A stretch of DNA of 56,479 bases from positions 1-56,479 of the forward strand of contig CAJWSW010000010.1 of NCBI GenBank assembly GCA_913046035.1, given 5' to 3'. Positions 42,660 to 52,352 of this stretch are shown here, piece after piece. Origin of the DNA: an uncultured Alphaproteobacteria bacterium. GTDB lineage: Bacteria; Pseudomonadota; Alphaproteobacteria; MPNO01; UBA830. The notes under the pieces are model-generated. The model was not told the DNA's origin. It saw only the letters and a program-made list of their open reading frames with translations, and searched no databases. A program made the position numbers and the translations under genes. Each line of letters starts with the position of its first letter. Within the stretch, counting starts at the first letter, position 1.

Positions 42660-43435
42660 TGGAAGATTTTTTAGGCGTTCCGGATGTAGGCCTTTGGCTC
42701 ACTGTAGGTTTGGTATTTGCCGCAACAGTCACGACGTTTTTAGGAACCGTCACTGGCACGGCGGGTGGGCTTTTGCTGTTGGCCGGCATGACTTTCTTCT
42801 TTCCTCTAGCTGTCCTCGTCCCAATGCATACGATGATTCAATTAGGCGCAGGTACGAGCCGCATGTTCATGATGTGGCGGTATGTAAAAAAGAACTTGAT
42901 ATTTCCCTTCACTATCGGATCAATCATTGGCGCGTTTGCGGGGGCGCAAATATTCACGACACTTCCATCTGAAATACTTCAGGGGATTCTTGGCGTCTTC
43001 ATTCTCGTGGTCCTTTATACGCCAAAGCTTGGCGCGGGAGGGCCCGAGCGTCTAAGGTTTGGTATTCTGGGGGGCGTCGCAACGTTCCTTGGCATTTTTG
43101 TAAGCGCCACCGGTACGTTTCTCTCGCCTTTTATCGCCCATGCAAGTCGCGACCGGCACATACACGTCTCGACAATGGCAACGCTAATGGCAATTTCGCA
43201 TGTTACAAAAATTATCGCGTTCGGTTTTGTTGGCATGGCCATCGGCGCCTATCTCCCACTTATTGGACTGATGATATTAGGAACGGTTGCCGGTAATTGG
43301 ATTGGTCAACGCACACTAACGCGAATGCCAGAAAAATTGTTCCGGCGCGTTTTTCAGGTTCTACTTACAGTACTCGCTTTGCGTCTACTTTTTGGCGCGG
43401 CGCTCGACGCAGGATGGCTCAAAGGAATTATCTGA
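42659..43435 (+). CDS. TauE/SafE family permease, third of three in tandem
   Basis: A 258-residue paralogue. The first repeat reads TFLGTVTGTAGGLLLLAGMTFFFP and the second GIFVSATGTFLSPFIAH. The ATG at 42659 overlaps the previous stop by one base; an earlier in-frame start at 42626 would overlap much more and is rejected. It ends 42 bases before the molybdopterin oxidoreductase gene, so the operon likely continues. Confidence 0.86.
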   Translation: MEDFLGVPDVGLWLTVGLVFAATVTTFLGTVTGTAGGLLLLAGMTFFFPLAVLVPMHTMIQLGAGTSRMFMMWRYVKKNLIFPFTIGSIIGAFAGAQIFTTLPSEILQGILGVFILVVLYTPKLGAGGPERLRFGILGGVATFLGIFVSATGTFLSPFIAHASRDRHIHVSTMATLMAISHVTKIIAFGFVGMAIGAYLPLIGLMILGTVAGNWIGQRTLTRMPEKLFRRVFQVLLTVLALRLLFGAALDAGWLKGII

Positions 43436-43477
43436 CTAAATTCTTGCCCTGTAAACTCGTTAGATTATTCTTCTCAA

Positions 43478-45643
43478 ATGATTAAACCTGATGGAATTTA
43501 TCCCAGCACCTGTTGGGAATGCAGCACCCGTTGTGGATCTTTAGTTACGTTAGAAAACGGCCATGTCACTAAGGTGGGGCCCAACCCAGAGCATCCCGGA
43601 TCGAAGGGTGCATTTTGTGTAAAGGGTATTCGAGCGCTTCCTGAATTGACCTACAGCCCGAATAGAATTGGATCACCAATGAGGCGTGCTGGCGCGCGCG
43701 GTTCCGGCCAGTGGGATGAGATTTCGTGGGACGACGCGCTTGAGGAAATGGCTGACCGTTTGTTGGCGGTGCGAGCAGAACATGGGCCAGAAGCAATTAT
43801 AGGCGCAGTTTCCAGTGCGTTTTTTAGTCGAGGCGCTATGGTTGCTTTACTAATGCGTTCGCTGGGATCACCGAATTGGATGATGAACCAAGACTTATGC
43901 GGTGGCTGCCGTGCGCTCTCGGATAAGGTGACAGGACTTGGCATCGTCGGAGGCGAAGACGTTGAAAATACGCGTTGCGCTTTGATTGTCGGGCGCAATC
44001 CGTCTGCCGCGGACCCGGTCCAATGGATGGCACTCAAACGGGCGAAGAAAAATGGAGCAAAATTCATCGTAATTGATCCAGCCCAAACGCCAGCCGCTAA
44101 ATTGGCAGACATTTGGTTGCGACCTAAGCCTGGTAGCGACGCTGCTATTGCACTTGCGATGATTAATGTGATCATTAAGGAAAATCTGCTTGATAGCGAA
44201 TTCGTAGAGAAATGGACCCATGGCTTCGAAGACCTTGAAAAACGCGCTGCAGATTATTCGCCGAACCACGCAGCGAGGTTAAGTGGCGTATCAGCCAACG
44301 ATATCATTGAAGCGGCTCGACTATATGCTGCTGGTCCTTCGTGTTTTGTATCTGGGCATGGAATCGATGCATTTTCAAATGGTGTGCAGACGTTTCGTGC
44401 TTTTCACTGTTTGGTTGCTATCACAGGAAACGTTGACCGTCGGGGTGGAAACCTAAGGGTCAAGCGACCGCGCGGATTTCGAAACTACATTGATATCCTG
44501 CATGACCCGCGTTTTGCTCTACCACCACCCGTTGCGGAAAAAGCACTAGGGGCAGACACTTTTCCCCTTTGGGCAGGATCAAAAGGCTGGCAGACATCAG
44601 TTCATAATCCAACGGCGCTAGATGCGATATTAACCGGCAAGCCCTATCCAGTGCGCGCTATGTACGTATCTGGCGTAAACATCGCGGTTACATATCCTGA
44701 CACGCGTAAAGTAATGGCCGCGCTGCGATCCCTAGATTTTCTGGCCGTAGCATCACACATGATGACGCCGACATCGGAAATAGCGGATATTGTGCTCCCA
44801 AAGACAACTGGGTTGGAAGAAGAGGAAATTTCGCTCGACCCTTCGGCGCAAATCGTCTGCTACACCAATCCGGTAAAAACTCCGGAAGGCAAAGCCCGTT
44901 CGGATTTCGAATTTACGACTGATCTAGCGCGGCGCTTGGAGACCCGTGGCATTGATACACGAAAGTTTTTTCCCTGGAAAAATTCGGAGGATTTCAACAC
45001 ATATCTGTTAGGCGACGAAATCGATTGGGATCTTTTAAAAAGACAGGGTTGGGCACCGTTTGCATATGAGATAGCAAATTTTGGTGAAGCCGGGTTTAAG
45101 ACACCCAGCCGCAAGATCGAACTCCGATCGCAAATACTGGACGACATTGGGATAGATCCCCTTCCCGCATACCAGACGCCTAGGGCTGAACAAACAACGC
45201 CCTCGGAACAGAAAAACTTTCCATTGATCCTGATTACAGGAGCGCGGGAAAGGACTTACCATCATTCGCGATATCGCGACCAAGCTTGGGCACGCAGAAT
45301 ATCGCCATTTCCACTACTCCAAGTCCACCCTAAGGATGCGACCCAGATGGCCTTAGCAGACGGCGACTGGATAGCTGTGGAAACACTGGGATTTGAGGGC
45401 TCCTGCAAGCTTAAGGTTTCTGTTTCAACCGAAACAGACGCAGGGACGGTTCGAACAGGCATGGGTTGGTGGCTACCTGAAGTGGAGGGACCCGAAAAGG
45501 GAGCGCTCGACGTTAACGTAAATGTTGCTTTATCGTATGGCGGTCCGTGGGATCCCGTTACGGGATCTGCTGATACCCGCGGTTTACCCTGTCGCATAAC
45601 TCCCCTTCCAGAATGGGAGGTTCCTATGCAGGAAACGGTATGA
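43478..45643 (+). CDS. Molybdopterin oxidoreductase (DMSO reductase family)
   Basis: A 721-residue molybdenum or tungsten bis-MGD enzyme. The N-terminal [4Fe-4S] site is Cys12, Cys15, Cys19 and Cys47 (CWECSTRC...CVKG). The metal ligand is probably Cys141 in NQDLCGGC, as in formate dehydrogenase and nitrate reductase relatives. The bis-MGD domains follow (VGRNPSAADPVQW, IDPAQTPAAKLADIWLRPKPGSD) and the C-terminal Molydop_binding domain contains ITGARERTYHHSRYRDQAW. There is no Tat signal, so it is cytoplasmic. No iron-sulfur or membrane partner subunit is adjacent. Its stop overlaps the RidA start (ATGA), and three TauE genes precede it. The substrate is unknown; formate-, thiosulfate- or hydroxyaromatic-type reactions are all open. 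Confidence 0.88.
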   Translation: MIKPDGIYPSTCWECSTRCGSLVTLENGHVTKVGPNPEHPGSKGAFCVKGIRALPELTYSPNRIGSPMRRAGARGSGQWDEISWDDALEEMADRLLAVRAEHGPEAIIGAVSSAFFSRGAMVALLMRSLGSPNWMMNQDLCGGCRALSDKVTGLGIVGGEDVENTRCALIVGRNPSAADPVQWMALKRAKKNGAKFIVIDPAQTPAAKLADIWLRPKPGSDAAIALAMINVIIKENLLDSEFVEKWTHGFEDLEKRAADYSPNHAARLSGVSANDIIEAARLYAAGPSCFVSGHGIDAFSNGVQTFRAFHCLVAITGNVDRRGGNLRVKRPRGFRNYIDILHDPRFALPPPVAEKALGADTFPLWAGSKGWQTSVHNPTALDAILTGKPYPVRAMYVSGVNIAVTYPDTRKVMAALRSLDFLAVASHMMTPTSEIADIVLPKTTGLEEEEISLDPSAQIVCYTNPVKTPEGKARSDFEFTTDLARRLETRGIDTRKFFPWKNSEDFNTYLLGDEIDWDLLKRQGWAPFAYEIANFGEAGFKTPSRKIELRSQILDDIGIDPLPAYQTPRAEQTTPSEQKNFPLILITGARERTYHHSRYRDQAWARRISPFPLLQVHPKDATQMALADGDWIAVETLGFEGSCKLKVSVSTETDAGTVRTGMGWWLPEVEGPEKGALDVNVNVALSYGGPWDPVTGSADTRGLPCRITPLPEWEVPMQETV

Positions 45644-46107
45644 GTATCCGCCAACAACTCTCACAAATGGGGCTTGAACTGCCTGAACCCTTTGTATACC
45701 CGAATAAAAACCGAAGGGGCTGTGTAATCACCGGAAACTTGCTTTATACCTCGGGGCATCCACCACCGGCAAAATTTGGGGTCAGAGTAAGTGGCAAAGT
45801 AGGCGGCGATTTGACAGAGGAAGAGGCGCACACTGCGGCGCGTGCCACCGCCCTCAGTATTCTCGCCTCCGTCGAGGAAGAACTGGGATCACTTGACCGG
45901 TTGAGCCGCGTCGTGAAGGTCACTGGAATGGTAAACTCTGCCCCCGGATTTGATCGACAATTTGCTGTAATCGATGGAGCGTCGGATCTTTTTTTAGATC
46001 TTTTTGGGCCGGACGCAGGGCAGCATGCACGGTCGGCGGTCGGCATGTTCGAACTACCACGACATTTCTGCATGGAGATCGAGGCCATTTTTGAAATCAG
46101 CAGCTAG
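45640..46107 (+). CDS. RidA family protein, possible 2-aminomuconate deaminase
   Basis: A 155-residue RidA (YjgF/YER057c/UK114) protein with an N-terminal extension over the classic 128-residue form. Arg131 in HARSAVGMFELP corresponds to the substrate-carboxylate Arg of RidA, and CMEIEAIFEI ends the fold with the conserved Glu. General RidA proteins hydrolyse reactive enamines and imines. RidA-type 2-aminomuconate deaminases are known, as I recall, in aminophenol and nitrobenzoate pathways. The start overlaps the molybdopterin gene stop, and a dmpC-like aldehyde dehydrogenase gene follows after 212 bases, which favours such a role but does not prove it. Confidence 0.82.
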   Translation: MSIRQQLSQMGLELPEPFVYPNKNRRGCVITGNLLYTSGHPPPAKFGVRVSGKVGGDLTEEEAHTAARATALSILASVEEELGSLDRLSRVVKVTGMVNSAPGFDRQFAVIDGASDLFLDLFGPDAGQHARSAVGMFELPRHFCMEIEAIFEISS

Positions 46108-46156
46108 TCGACGTAAAGGATCGGTTGATTGTTATGTCTCGGGAAATGCATTAACG

Positions 46157-46174
46157 CTGCAAATATCTTTGCAG
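46157..46174. promoter_or_regulatory. Perfect inverted repeat, candidate operator of the lower-pathway operon
   Basis: CTGCAAA, four bases TATC, TTTGCAG: a perfect 18-base dyad in the 212-base gap between the RidA gene and the aldehyde dehydrogenase gene. No T run follows. Its size and symmetry suit a dimeric repressor or activator site, and it lies 146 bases before the ATG at 46320. Confidence 0.5.
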
Positions 46175-46319
46175 AGACATACGCGTTTAGAGGCTTTCTT
46201 TTGCTTCCCCTATTACATCACTTTCACTGCCTTGACTTGGCTCCAGCGCTGCAGCAAAACCTGAGTTGGACAGACCGCTTAGACTTTTCAAACAGACACG
46301 GCTAGCAAGGGAGAACGTA

Positions 46320-47798
46320 ATGGTGGCGGAGGGCTCTGGAAATATTCGTGAGTTAAGGAATTTTATCGACGGTGAATTCGTAGCAAGCGATAAAACTTTC
46401 GAAAATACTACTCCAGTTGACGGCACTCTGCTAAGCCATGTGCATGAAGCCACTGAAGACATGGTGGACTTGGCAGTAGCGGCTGCTCGCAAGGCATATA
46501 AAGAAACTTGGGGGGCCATGCCCGTCGAAGAGCGCTGCAAGATACTTTATGCTGTGGCAGATGGTATCGATGCGCGTTCCGATGAATTCATAGAAGCCGA
46601 AACCCTCGACACAGGTAAACCACGCTCTCTCGCTAGCCATGTAGATATTCCGCGAGGCGCTGCTAATTTTCGAGTTTTTGCCGATCTAATAAAATCCGTT
46701 GGGACCGAAGCTTACCAGCAAGATACGCCTGATGGAGCCGGCGCCATAAACTACTCTGTGCGACAGCCACACGGCGTAGTGGGAGTGATTAGCCCCTGGA
46801 ACCTGCCATTATTGCTGTCTACATGGAAACTTGCACCGGCAATGTCTTCAGGTAACGCGGTAATCCTTAAGCCGTCTGAAGAGACACCGACGACGGCGAC
46901 AATGCTTGCAGAGGTTATGAAAGAAGCAGGGATGCCAGATGGTGCTTTTAATGTCGTGCATGGTTTCGGTCCAAACTCTGCTGGCGAATTCATTACCATG
47001 CATAAAGGCATAGACGCGATAACCTTTACGGGTGAAACAACAACTGGCGGCGCGATAATGCGTGCCGCTTCCGAGAACGTGAAGGCATTGTCATTCGAAC
47101 TAGGCGGAAAAAATCCCTCCATTGTTTTTGCTGACGCGGATTTTAATGCGGCGATTGAAGGCACTGTCCGATCCGTCTTCGCAAATTGTGGACAAGTTTG
47201 CCTTTGCTCGGAACGGGTCTACGTCGAGCGTCCGATTTTCGATAGGTTTGTATCCGCTTTAAAGGAAAAGGCTGAAGCAATGAAATTAGGCCGCCCAGAG
47301 GATGCAGACACTCAGATGGGCCCCCTCATAAGCCATGAACATCGAGATAAGGTTAAAGGTTATTATGACCTCGCCAAAGAGCTTGGTGCCAAAGTCGTTA
47401 CCGGCGGTGGTATACCAAAATTTGGCGACGAACGGGACAACGGCGCATTTGTAGAACCGACCATATTCGTCGGCCTTGAGGAAAACTCTCGCATTCAAAA
47501 AGAGGAGATATTTGGTCCCGTTTGCCATATTACTCCGTTTGACACGGAGGAAGAGGCTGTTGGGATGGCCAATGATACAGAATACGGCCTCGCATCTACT
47601 GTTTGGACCACAAACCTTGCCCGCGCTCACCGTGTAGCGCAAAATATGGAGGCAGGTATTAACTGGGTCAACTGCTGGTTCCTGCGCGATTTGCGCACGC
47701 CATTTGGCGGGATGGGACTTTCAGGTTTTGGGCGCGAAGGCGGTCAGCACGCACTCAATTTCTACTCCGAACAAAAAAATATTTGTATCAAGCTCTAG
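46320..47798 (+). CDS. dmpC: Aldehyde dehydrogenase, 2-hydroxymuconic / 2-aminomuconic semialdehyde type
   Basis: A 492-residue NAD(P)-dependent aldehyde dehydrogenase. Oxyanion Asn161 (SPWNLP), general base Glu260 (FELGGKNPS) and nucleophile Cys294 ([12 protein letters not shown]) are all present; GQVCLCSER is typical of the muconic-semialdehyde group. The ATG at 46320 follows GGGAG; an upstream TTG at 46266 is less likely. It heads a five-gene set in the order of dmpC-E-F-G-H without the hydrolase dmpD. It would oxidise 2-hydroxymuconic or 2-aminomuconic semialdehyde to the dicarboxylate. The symbol rests on motif and gene order together. Confidence 0.88.
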   Translation: MVAEGSGNIRELRNFIDGEFVASDKTFENTTPVDGTLLSHVHEATEDMVDLAVAAARKAYKETWGAMPVEERCKILYAVADGIDARSDEFIEAETLDTGKPRSLASHVDIPRGAANFRVFADLIKSVGTEAYQQDTPDGAGAINYSVRQPHGVVGVISPWNLPLLLSTWKLAPAMSSGNAVILKPSEETPTTATMLAEVMKEAGMPDGAFNVVHGFGPNSAGEFITMHKGIDAITFTGETTTGGAIMRAASENVKALSFELGGKNPSIVFADADFNAAIEGTVRSVFANCGQVCLCSERVYVERPIFDRFVSALKEKAEAMKLGRPEDADTQMGPLISHEHRDKVKGYYDLAKELGAKVVTGGGIPKFGDERDNGAFVEPTIFVGLEENSRIQKEEIFGPVCHITPFDTEEEAVGMANDTEYGLASTVWTTNLARAHRVAQNMEAGINWVNCWFLRDLRTPFGGMGLSGFGREGGQHALNFYSEQKNICIKL

Positions 47799-47809
47799 GA
47801 GTGCTGACG

Positions 47810-48604
47810 ATGGCAACCAAAAAAGAAATAGCAATTAAAGACGCTGCTCGGAAAATCAGAACCGCATGGAAGAATGGCAAAACAATAAAACCAATCCGCG
47901 ATACCTTGCCCAGAGGAGACCTTGAAGCGGCATATGCTGTCCAGCAAACCAACACAGATATATGGATAAAGGAGGGGCGGCGCGTCATCGGCCGAAAAAT
48001 TGGACTGACAGCCAAGTCTGTGCAATCGCAGCTAGGAGTCGACCAACCAGATTACGGTATAATCTATGCTGACATGGCAGTAGTCGACGGCGATGAAATC
48101 AATTTCGGAGCGGTCGCGCAGCCTAAAGCGGAGGCCGAGGTAGCATTGGTGTTAGCCGACGATCTCGATGGTAACCAAATAACGCTACTAGACCTGATAG
48201 ATGCCACAGCCTATGCACTCCCCGCCATCGAGGTTGTGGGTAGTCGTATCGCTAAATGGGATATCAATATTTTAGATACAATCGCAGACAATGCGTCATC
48301 CGGCATGATTGTCCTCGGTACCCGGCCTGTGCTCTTAGATGATATCGACCTCCGCATGTGCGGCATGGTGATGGAAAATAGGGGCGAACAAGTTTCCGTA
48401 GGTGCGGGCGTGGCATGTCTCGGCAATCCACTTAATGCTGCAGTATGGCTAGCACGGAAAATGGTGGACGTGGGAATGCCGCTAATGGCTGGGGATGTCA
48501 TTATGACAGGCGCTCTCGGCCCCATGGCGCCCATTGGTCCCGGTGAAGTGATCGAAGCTCGTATTTCTGGGCTAGGCAGCGTCCGCGCTTCGTTCTCAGA
48601 CTAA
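47810..48604 (+). CDS. mhpD: 2-hydroxypenta-2,4-dienoate (2-oxopent-4-enoate) hydratase
   Basis: A 264-residue member of the hydratase/decarboxylase family (MhpD, DmpE). [23 protein letters not shown] at about 62-84 is the hydratase-type version of the conserved stretch, and [11 protein letters not shown] supplies the Glu-x-Glu metal ligands near 103-113. VIMTGALGP near the end binds substrate. It adds water to 2-oxopent-4-enoate to form 4-hydroxy-2-oxovalerate. The ATG at 47810 has AGGAG eight bases upstream; an in-frame start at 47783 would overlap the previous gene. Confidence 0.88.
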   Translation: MATKKEIAIKDAARKIRTAWKNGKTIKPIRDTLPRGDLEAAYAVQQTNTDIWIKEGRRVIGRKIGLTAKSVQSQLGVDQPDYGIIYADMAVVDGDEINFGAVAQPKAEAEVALVLADDLDGNQITLLDLIDATAYALPAIEVVGSRIAKWDINILDTIADNASSGMIVLGTRPVLLDDIDLRMCGMVMENRGEQVSVGAGVACLGNPLNAAVWLARKMVDVGMPLMAGDVIMTGALGPMAPIGPGEVIEARISGLGSVRASFSD

Positions 48605-48623
48605 GCTAAAGCGGAGAATTATT

Positions 48624-49559
48624 ATGACAGGGAAAGCGAAGGTCGCAATCGTTGGTTCCGGTAATATTGGCACTGATTTAATGATCAAAATCATGCGAAC
48701 TTCCGACACCCTTATGATGGGTGCGTTGGTGGGAGTAGACCCAGACTCCGACGGGCTAAGGCGGGCCAGGAAAATGGGTGTAACTACAACACATGAGGGG
48801 CTAGACAGTTTAACCAAAATGCCTGACTGGAAAGACACCGTTCTCGTCTTCGACGCCACCTCGGCTGGGGCGCACAGGCACAATGCAGCGCTTTGCAACG
48901 CGGATAACAAGGTCATTATTGACTTAACGCCCGCCGCTATTGGCCCTTATGTCGTGCCAGTTGTGAATGCTGAGGAACACCTCGATGCAAATAACATCAA
49001 TATGGTTACCTGCGGCGGCCAAGCAACGATCCCGATGGTGCACGCTGTTCACCGCGTTGCGTCAGTGCAATACGCCGAAATTGTTGCATCGATCTCCTCA
49101 AAATCAGCGGGCCCGGGAACGCGGGCAAACATAGATGAATTTACCGAGACCACCTCAAAAGGATTAGAAGTAGTCGGCGGTGCTGCTCAAGGGAAAGCGA
49201 TAATCGTACTGAACCCCGCAGAACCACCTCTAGTTATGCGTGACACGGTTTACACTCTCTCAGAAGACACAGAGCAGGCGAAAATTGTCGAATCCGTCGA
49301 GGCCATGGTTAAAGAAGTTCAGAGCTATGTCCCGGGATACCGCTTAAAGCAAGAAGTCCAATTCGAACGCTTTGGATCGAACAATCCTCTTCACATTCCA
49401 GGACGGGGAGACTTTCAAGGTATAAAATCATCGATATTCCTCGAAGTGGAAGGCGCAGGACATTATCTGCCGAAATACGCTGGCAATCTAGACATCATGA
49501 CCTCGGCAGCCCTTCGAACTGCGGAGCGGGTGATAGAACGCCGAACAGCTTTGGTATAG
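48624..49559 (+). CDS. mhpF: Acetaldehyde dehydrogenase (acetylating)
   Basis: A 311-residue CoA-acylating aldehyde dehydrogenase that turns acetaldehyde into acetyl-CoA. The NAD loop is GSGNIG at 11-16, and the nucleophile is Cys130 in [28 protein letters not shown] near 160-175 is the segment that contacts the aldolase partner in DmpFG. It is 10 bases upstream of the aldolase gene. In known enzymes the two proteins form a complex that channels acetaldehyde. Confidence 0.95.
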   Translation: MTGKAKVAIVGSGNIGTDLMIKIMRTSDTLMMGALVGVDPDSDGLRRARKMGVTTTHEGLDSLTKMPDWKDTVLVFDATSAGAHRHNAALCNADNKVIIDLTPAAIGPYVVPVVNAEEHLDANNINMVTCGGQATIPMVHAVHRVASVQYAEIVASISSKSAGPGTRANIDEFTETTSKGLEVVGGAAQGKAIIVLNPAEPPLVMRDTVYTLSEDTEQAKIVESVEAMVKEVQSYVPGYRLKQEVQFERFGSNNPLHIPGRGDFQGIKSSIFLEVEGAGHYLPKYAGNLDIMTSAALRTAERVIERRTALV

Positions 49560-49569
49560 GAGAGCTTTG

Positions 49570-50622
49570 ATGGCTATCGACAAAGAAAAAAAAATCTATG
49601 TCCAGGATGTCACTTTGCGTGATGGGATGCACGCCATCCGCCACCAATACGGTCTCGATCATATTAAAGAGATTTGCAAGGCATTGGATGCCGCAAAAGT
49701 TGACGCGATTGAGGTGGCGCATGGCGATGGTTTAGCAGGTATGTCCTTTAATTATGGTTTCGCAAGGGAAACCGATCTTGACTACATTGAAGCAGCAGCC
49801 AGTGTGCTGAACCATGCTAAACTCGCAACATTGCTACTGCCGGGCATTGGTACCGTTGAAGATCTGCGCGAGGCTTACGAGGCGGGCGCTCGTTCAGTTC
49901 GCGTTGCAACGCATTGTACAGAGGCCGATGTATCCAAACAGCATATTGAATATGCCCGCAAACTAGGTATGGATGTCGCTGGTTTTCTCATGATGGCACA
50001 CATGAACCCGCCGCAGAAACTCGCAGAGCAGGCCCTGCTTATGGAAGAGTATGGAGCGCATTGCGTCTATGTTACAGACTCTGGTGGCGCTCTCTTAATG
50101 GAAGACGTTGCTGATCGCTTCAAAGCATTCAACGAGGTCCTAAAACCTGAAACCCAAACAGGAATCCATGCTCACCATAATCTTTCCTTTGGTATTGCGA
50201 ATTCAATTGTAGCGTTGGAACACGGTTGTACACGGGTCGATGCATCACTCGCTGGAATGGGCGCCGGTGCAGGTAATGCCCCGTTAGAGATCTTTATTGC
50301 TGTCGCAGACAGGATGGGATTAAATCACGGCTGTAATCTTTTCGAATTAATGGACGCCGCGGAAGAATTGGTTCGACCGTTGCAAGACCGGCCTGTGCGG
50401 GTAGACCGCGAAACACTGTCTCTGGGTTACGCGGGTGTATATTCAAGCTTTCTGCGTCACGCCGAAACGGCATCCGAAAACTATGGGGTTGATACACGCG
50501 ATATTCTGATCGAATTAGGCAATCGCCGTATGGTCGGTGGTCAAGAAGATATGATAGTCGACGTGGCTTTGGACATGATCAAGGAACGAGACGGTGGTAA
50601 CACTACAGTCAAAGGAGAATAA
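49570..50622 (+). CDS. mhpE: 4-hydroxy-2-oxovalerate aldolase
   Basis: A 350-residue metal-dependent pyruvate aldolase (DmpG/MhpE/BphI). [12 protein letters not shown] carries Arg17, the metal Asp18 and His21; the HAHHN motif near 200 provides the two metal His. [16 protein letters not shown] near 230-245 and the C-terminal channel-forming domain are present. It splits 4-hydroxy-2-oxovalerate into pyruvate and acetaldehyde. The ATG at 49570 is behind AGGAG; a TTG one codon earlier is ignored. It is partnered with the upstream acetaldehyde dehydrogenase. Confidence 0.95.
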   Translation: MAIDKEKKIYVQDVTLRDGMHAIRHQYGLDHIKEICKALDAAKVDAIEVAHGDGLAGMSFNYGFARETDLDYIEAAASVLNHAKLATLLLPGIGTVEDLREAYEAGARSVRVATHCTEADVSKQHIEYARKLGMDVAGFLMMAHMNPPQKLAEQALLMEEYGAHCVYVTDSGGALLMEDVADRFKAFNEVLKPETQTGIHAHHNLSFGIANSIVALEHGCTRVDASLAGMGAGAGNAPLEIFIAVADRMGLNHGCNLFELMDAAEELVRPLQDRPVRVDRETLSLGYAGVYSSFLRHAETASENYGVDTRDILIELGNRRMVGGQEDMIVDVALDMIKERDGGNTTVKGE

Positions 50623-50624
50623 TC

Positions 50625-51392
50625 ATGGTGGAAATCGCTAAACTCGCACGCACATTAGACAATGCCGCTAATAAAGCCCGCGCCACACGTCAACTGTCCG
50701 AAAAGACGAAATATTCTCTTGATGACGCATATAATATTCAGGCCGCATCAATACAGCGCCGCCTTGACAGGGGCGAAAAGCGCAATGGAATGAAAATGGG
50801 CTTCACTAGCCGCGCTAAGATGGTGCAGATGGGCCTCAACGACATGATTTGGGGTCGCCTGACTGACCAGATGATGGTGGAGGATGGCGACACGATTTCT
50901 ATCAAAAACTACGTGCACCCCCGCGTAGAACCAGAAATAGCATTTTTACTTAAACGTCCTTTAAGCTACCCCTGTACATCTGCCGAAGCATTATCAGCGG
51001 TAGATGGTGTCGCCGCAGCGATGGAAATTATCGACTCCCGATATAGAAACTTTAAATTTTCTCTTGAAGATGTTGTTGCTGACAATGCGTCATCCTCCAG
51101 TTTTGTCGTTGGACCGTGGTGTCCGCCAGACTCAAATCTCGATAACCTTGGAATGGTGTTGGAGTTCAACGGCCGGCCGGTGCAGATTGGTTCATCTGCG
51201 GCAATTCTCGGTCACCCGGTTCGATCACTTGTTGCAGCCGCCCGCCTTACTGCACAATCTAATGAACGCCTAGAAGCGGGCTGGATAATTATGGCAGGCG
51301 GTGCGACCGCTGCAGAAGCTCTTCGACCAGGGGTCCATGTTCGTAATACAGTACAGGGGTTAGGAGCAGTTGCGTTTAACGTCTCAGTTTAG
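50625..51392 (+). CDS. dmpH: 4-oxalocrotonate (2-oxo-3-hexenedioate) decarboxylase
   Basis: A 255-residue member of the same family as the hydratase at 47810. GMKMGFTSRAKMVQMGLNDMIWGRL at about 54-78 is characteristic of DmpH/XylI/NahK decarboxylases. Metal ligands are in PRVEPEIAFLL (Glu-x-Glu near 106-108). It decarboxylates 2-oxo-3-hexenedioate to 2-oxopent-4-enoate, which the hydratase then uses; the two enzymes form a complex in known systems. It starts 2 bases after the aldolase stop. Its 3' end overlaps the convergent PdxA-like gene by 9 bases. Confidence 0.92.
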   Translation: MVEIAKLARTLDNAANKARATRQLSEKTKYSLDDAYNIQAASIQRRLDRGEKRNGMKMGFTSRAKMVQMGLNDMIWGRLTDQMMVEDGDTISIKNYVHPRVEPEIAFLLKRPLSYPCTSAEALSAVDGVAAAMEIIDSRYRNFKFSLEDVVADNASSSSFVVGPWCPPDSNLDNLGMVLEFNGRPVQIGSSAAILGHPVRSLVAAARLTAQSNERLEAGWIIMAGGATAAEALRPGVHVRNTVQGLGAVAFNVSV

Positions 51393-52340
51393 AGGTTGAG
51401 GATCCGTCGACGCGCCAGAAATCTGCGTAATAGCCCAGATTAGGGCATTTGCATTTGCCTTACCTCTTCCAGCGATGTCGAGAGCACTGCCATGCGCAAC
51501 TGACGAAAATAGCAGCGGCGTGCCAATAGCGAAGGCAGCTGTCCCGTCAAAGCCGACCAGCTTCGCGGGGATGTGACCTTGATCATGGTACATAACAACG
51601 TACGCATCAAAGTTCTTATCTAGATACATTGTATCAGCACCGAATGGGCCGTTCGCATCGATGCCTACGGCGCGTGCTTTCTCAATCGCCGGCAATATGA
51701 TTTCTGCTTCTTCTGAACCAAAAAGCCCATCCTCACTGGCGTGGGGATTAATTCCTGAAACCGCAACCCTGGGGCGCTCGATCCCGATCCGCTGAAGCAC
51801 ACCGTTGGTAGCATTCAACACACGCAAAATTCGTGCAGTGTCGATTATGTCGAGGGCGTTTCTTATACCTAGGTGCAGTGTCGCGTGCGCAATCCGGAAG
51901 CGATCAGATACCAGCATCATAAAAACGTCATCAGGATTGGTACCCGTCCTTCTCGCTAACCAGGACGGATAGCCATCGAACTCGACGCCCGCCGCCTTTA
52001 TGGACGATTGTGTTTGGGGACAGGCTACAACCGCATGAACATCTCCCGCCTCCGCCAAGTCAACGGCCTTGCTCGCATATTCTATGATTGCCCGACCACA
52101 CGCCGCATCACTCTCACCCGGCGTCAGAAAATTTACATTTATCGCGCCCACATCTACAATATCTTTTGGCGTTGGTTTGCGAAGCGTATGCGCATAACGT
52201 GCTAGCACTTCGTAATCACCAACAAGCACCGGATCACAAATGTTTCGCACCTTCCGACTTAGCGATGCTTTTATTGCGATCTCTGGGCCGATACCGGCCG
52301 GATCACCAATCGCAATCGCAATACGGGGCTTAGCAAGCAC
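51384..52340 (-). CDS. PdxA-family dehydrogenase, probably an aromatic cis-dihydrodiol dehydrogenase (TphB-like)
   Basis: A 318-residue NAD-dependent, metal-requiring oxidative decarboxylase of the 4-hydroxythreonine-4-phosphate dehydrogenase family. GDPAGIGPE at 12-20 is the family start. Metal His are His156 (TLHLG), His200 (INPH) and His252 (YHDQG). Terephthalate dihydrodiol dehydrogenase TphB belongs to this family and acts on carboxylated cis-dihydrodiols. The gene lies 12 bases after the dioxygenase beta subunit on the same strand, which strongly favours that role over vitamin B6 synthesis. The start is GTG with GAGG upstream. Confidence 0.85.
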   Translation of the reverse strand: MLAKPRIAIAIGDPAGIGPEIAIKASLSRKVRNICDPVLVGDYEVLARYAHTLRKPTPKDIVDVGAINVNFLTPGESDAACGRAIIEYASKAVDLAEAGDVHAVVACPQTQSSIKAAGVEFDGYPSWLARRTGTNPDDVFMMLVSDRFRIAHATLHLGIRNALDIIDTARILRVLNATNGVLQRIGIERPRVAVSGINPHASEDGLFGSEEAEIILPAIEKARAVGIDANGPFGADTMYLDKNFDAYVVMYHDQGHIPAKLVGFDGTAAFAIGTPLLFSSVAHGSALDIAGRGKANANALIWAITQISGASTDPQPLN

Positions 52341-52352
52341 TCGCGCAAATCC

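Noticed and set aside
51384-52340. Housekeeping pdxA for vitamin B6 synthesis
   Set aside because: It is operonic with dioxygenase subunits, and TphB-type dihydrodiol dehydrogenases share the family; context favours aromatic catabolism.
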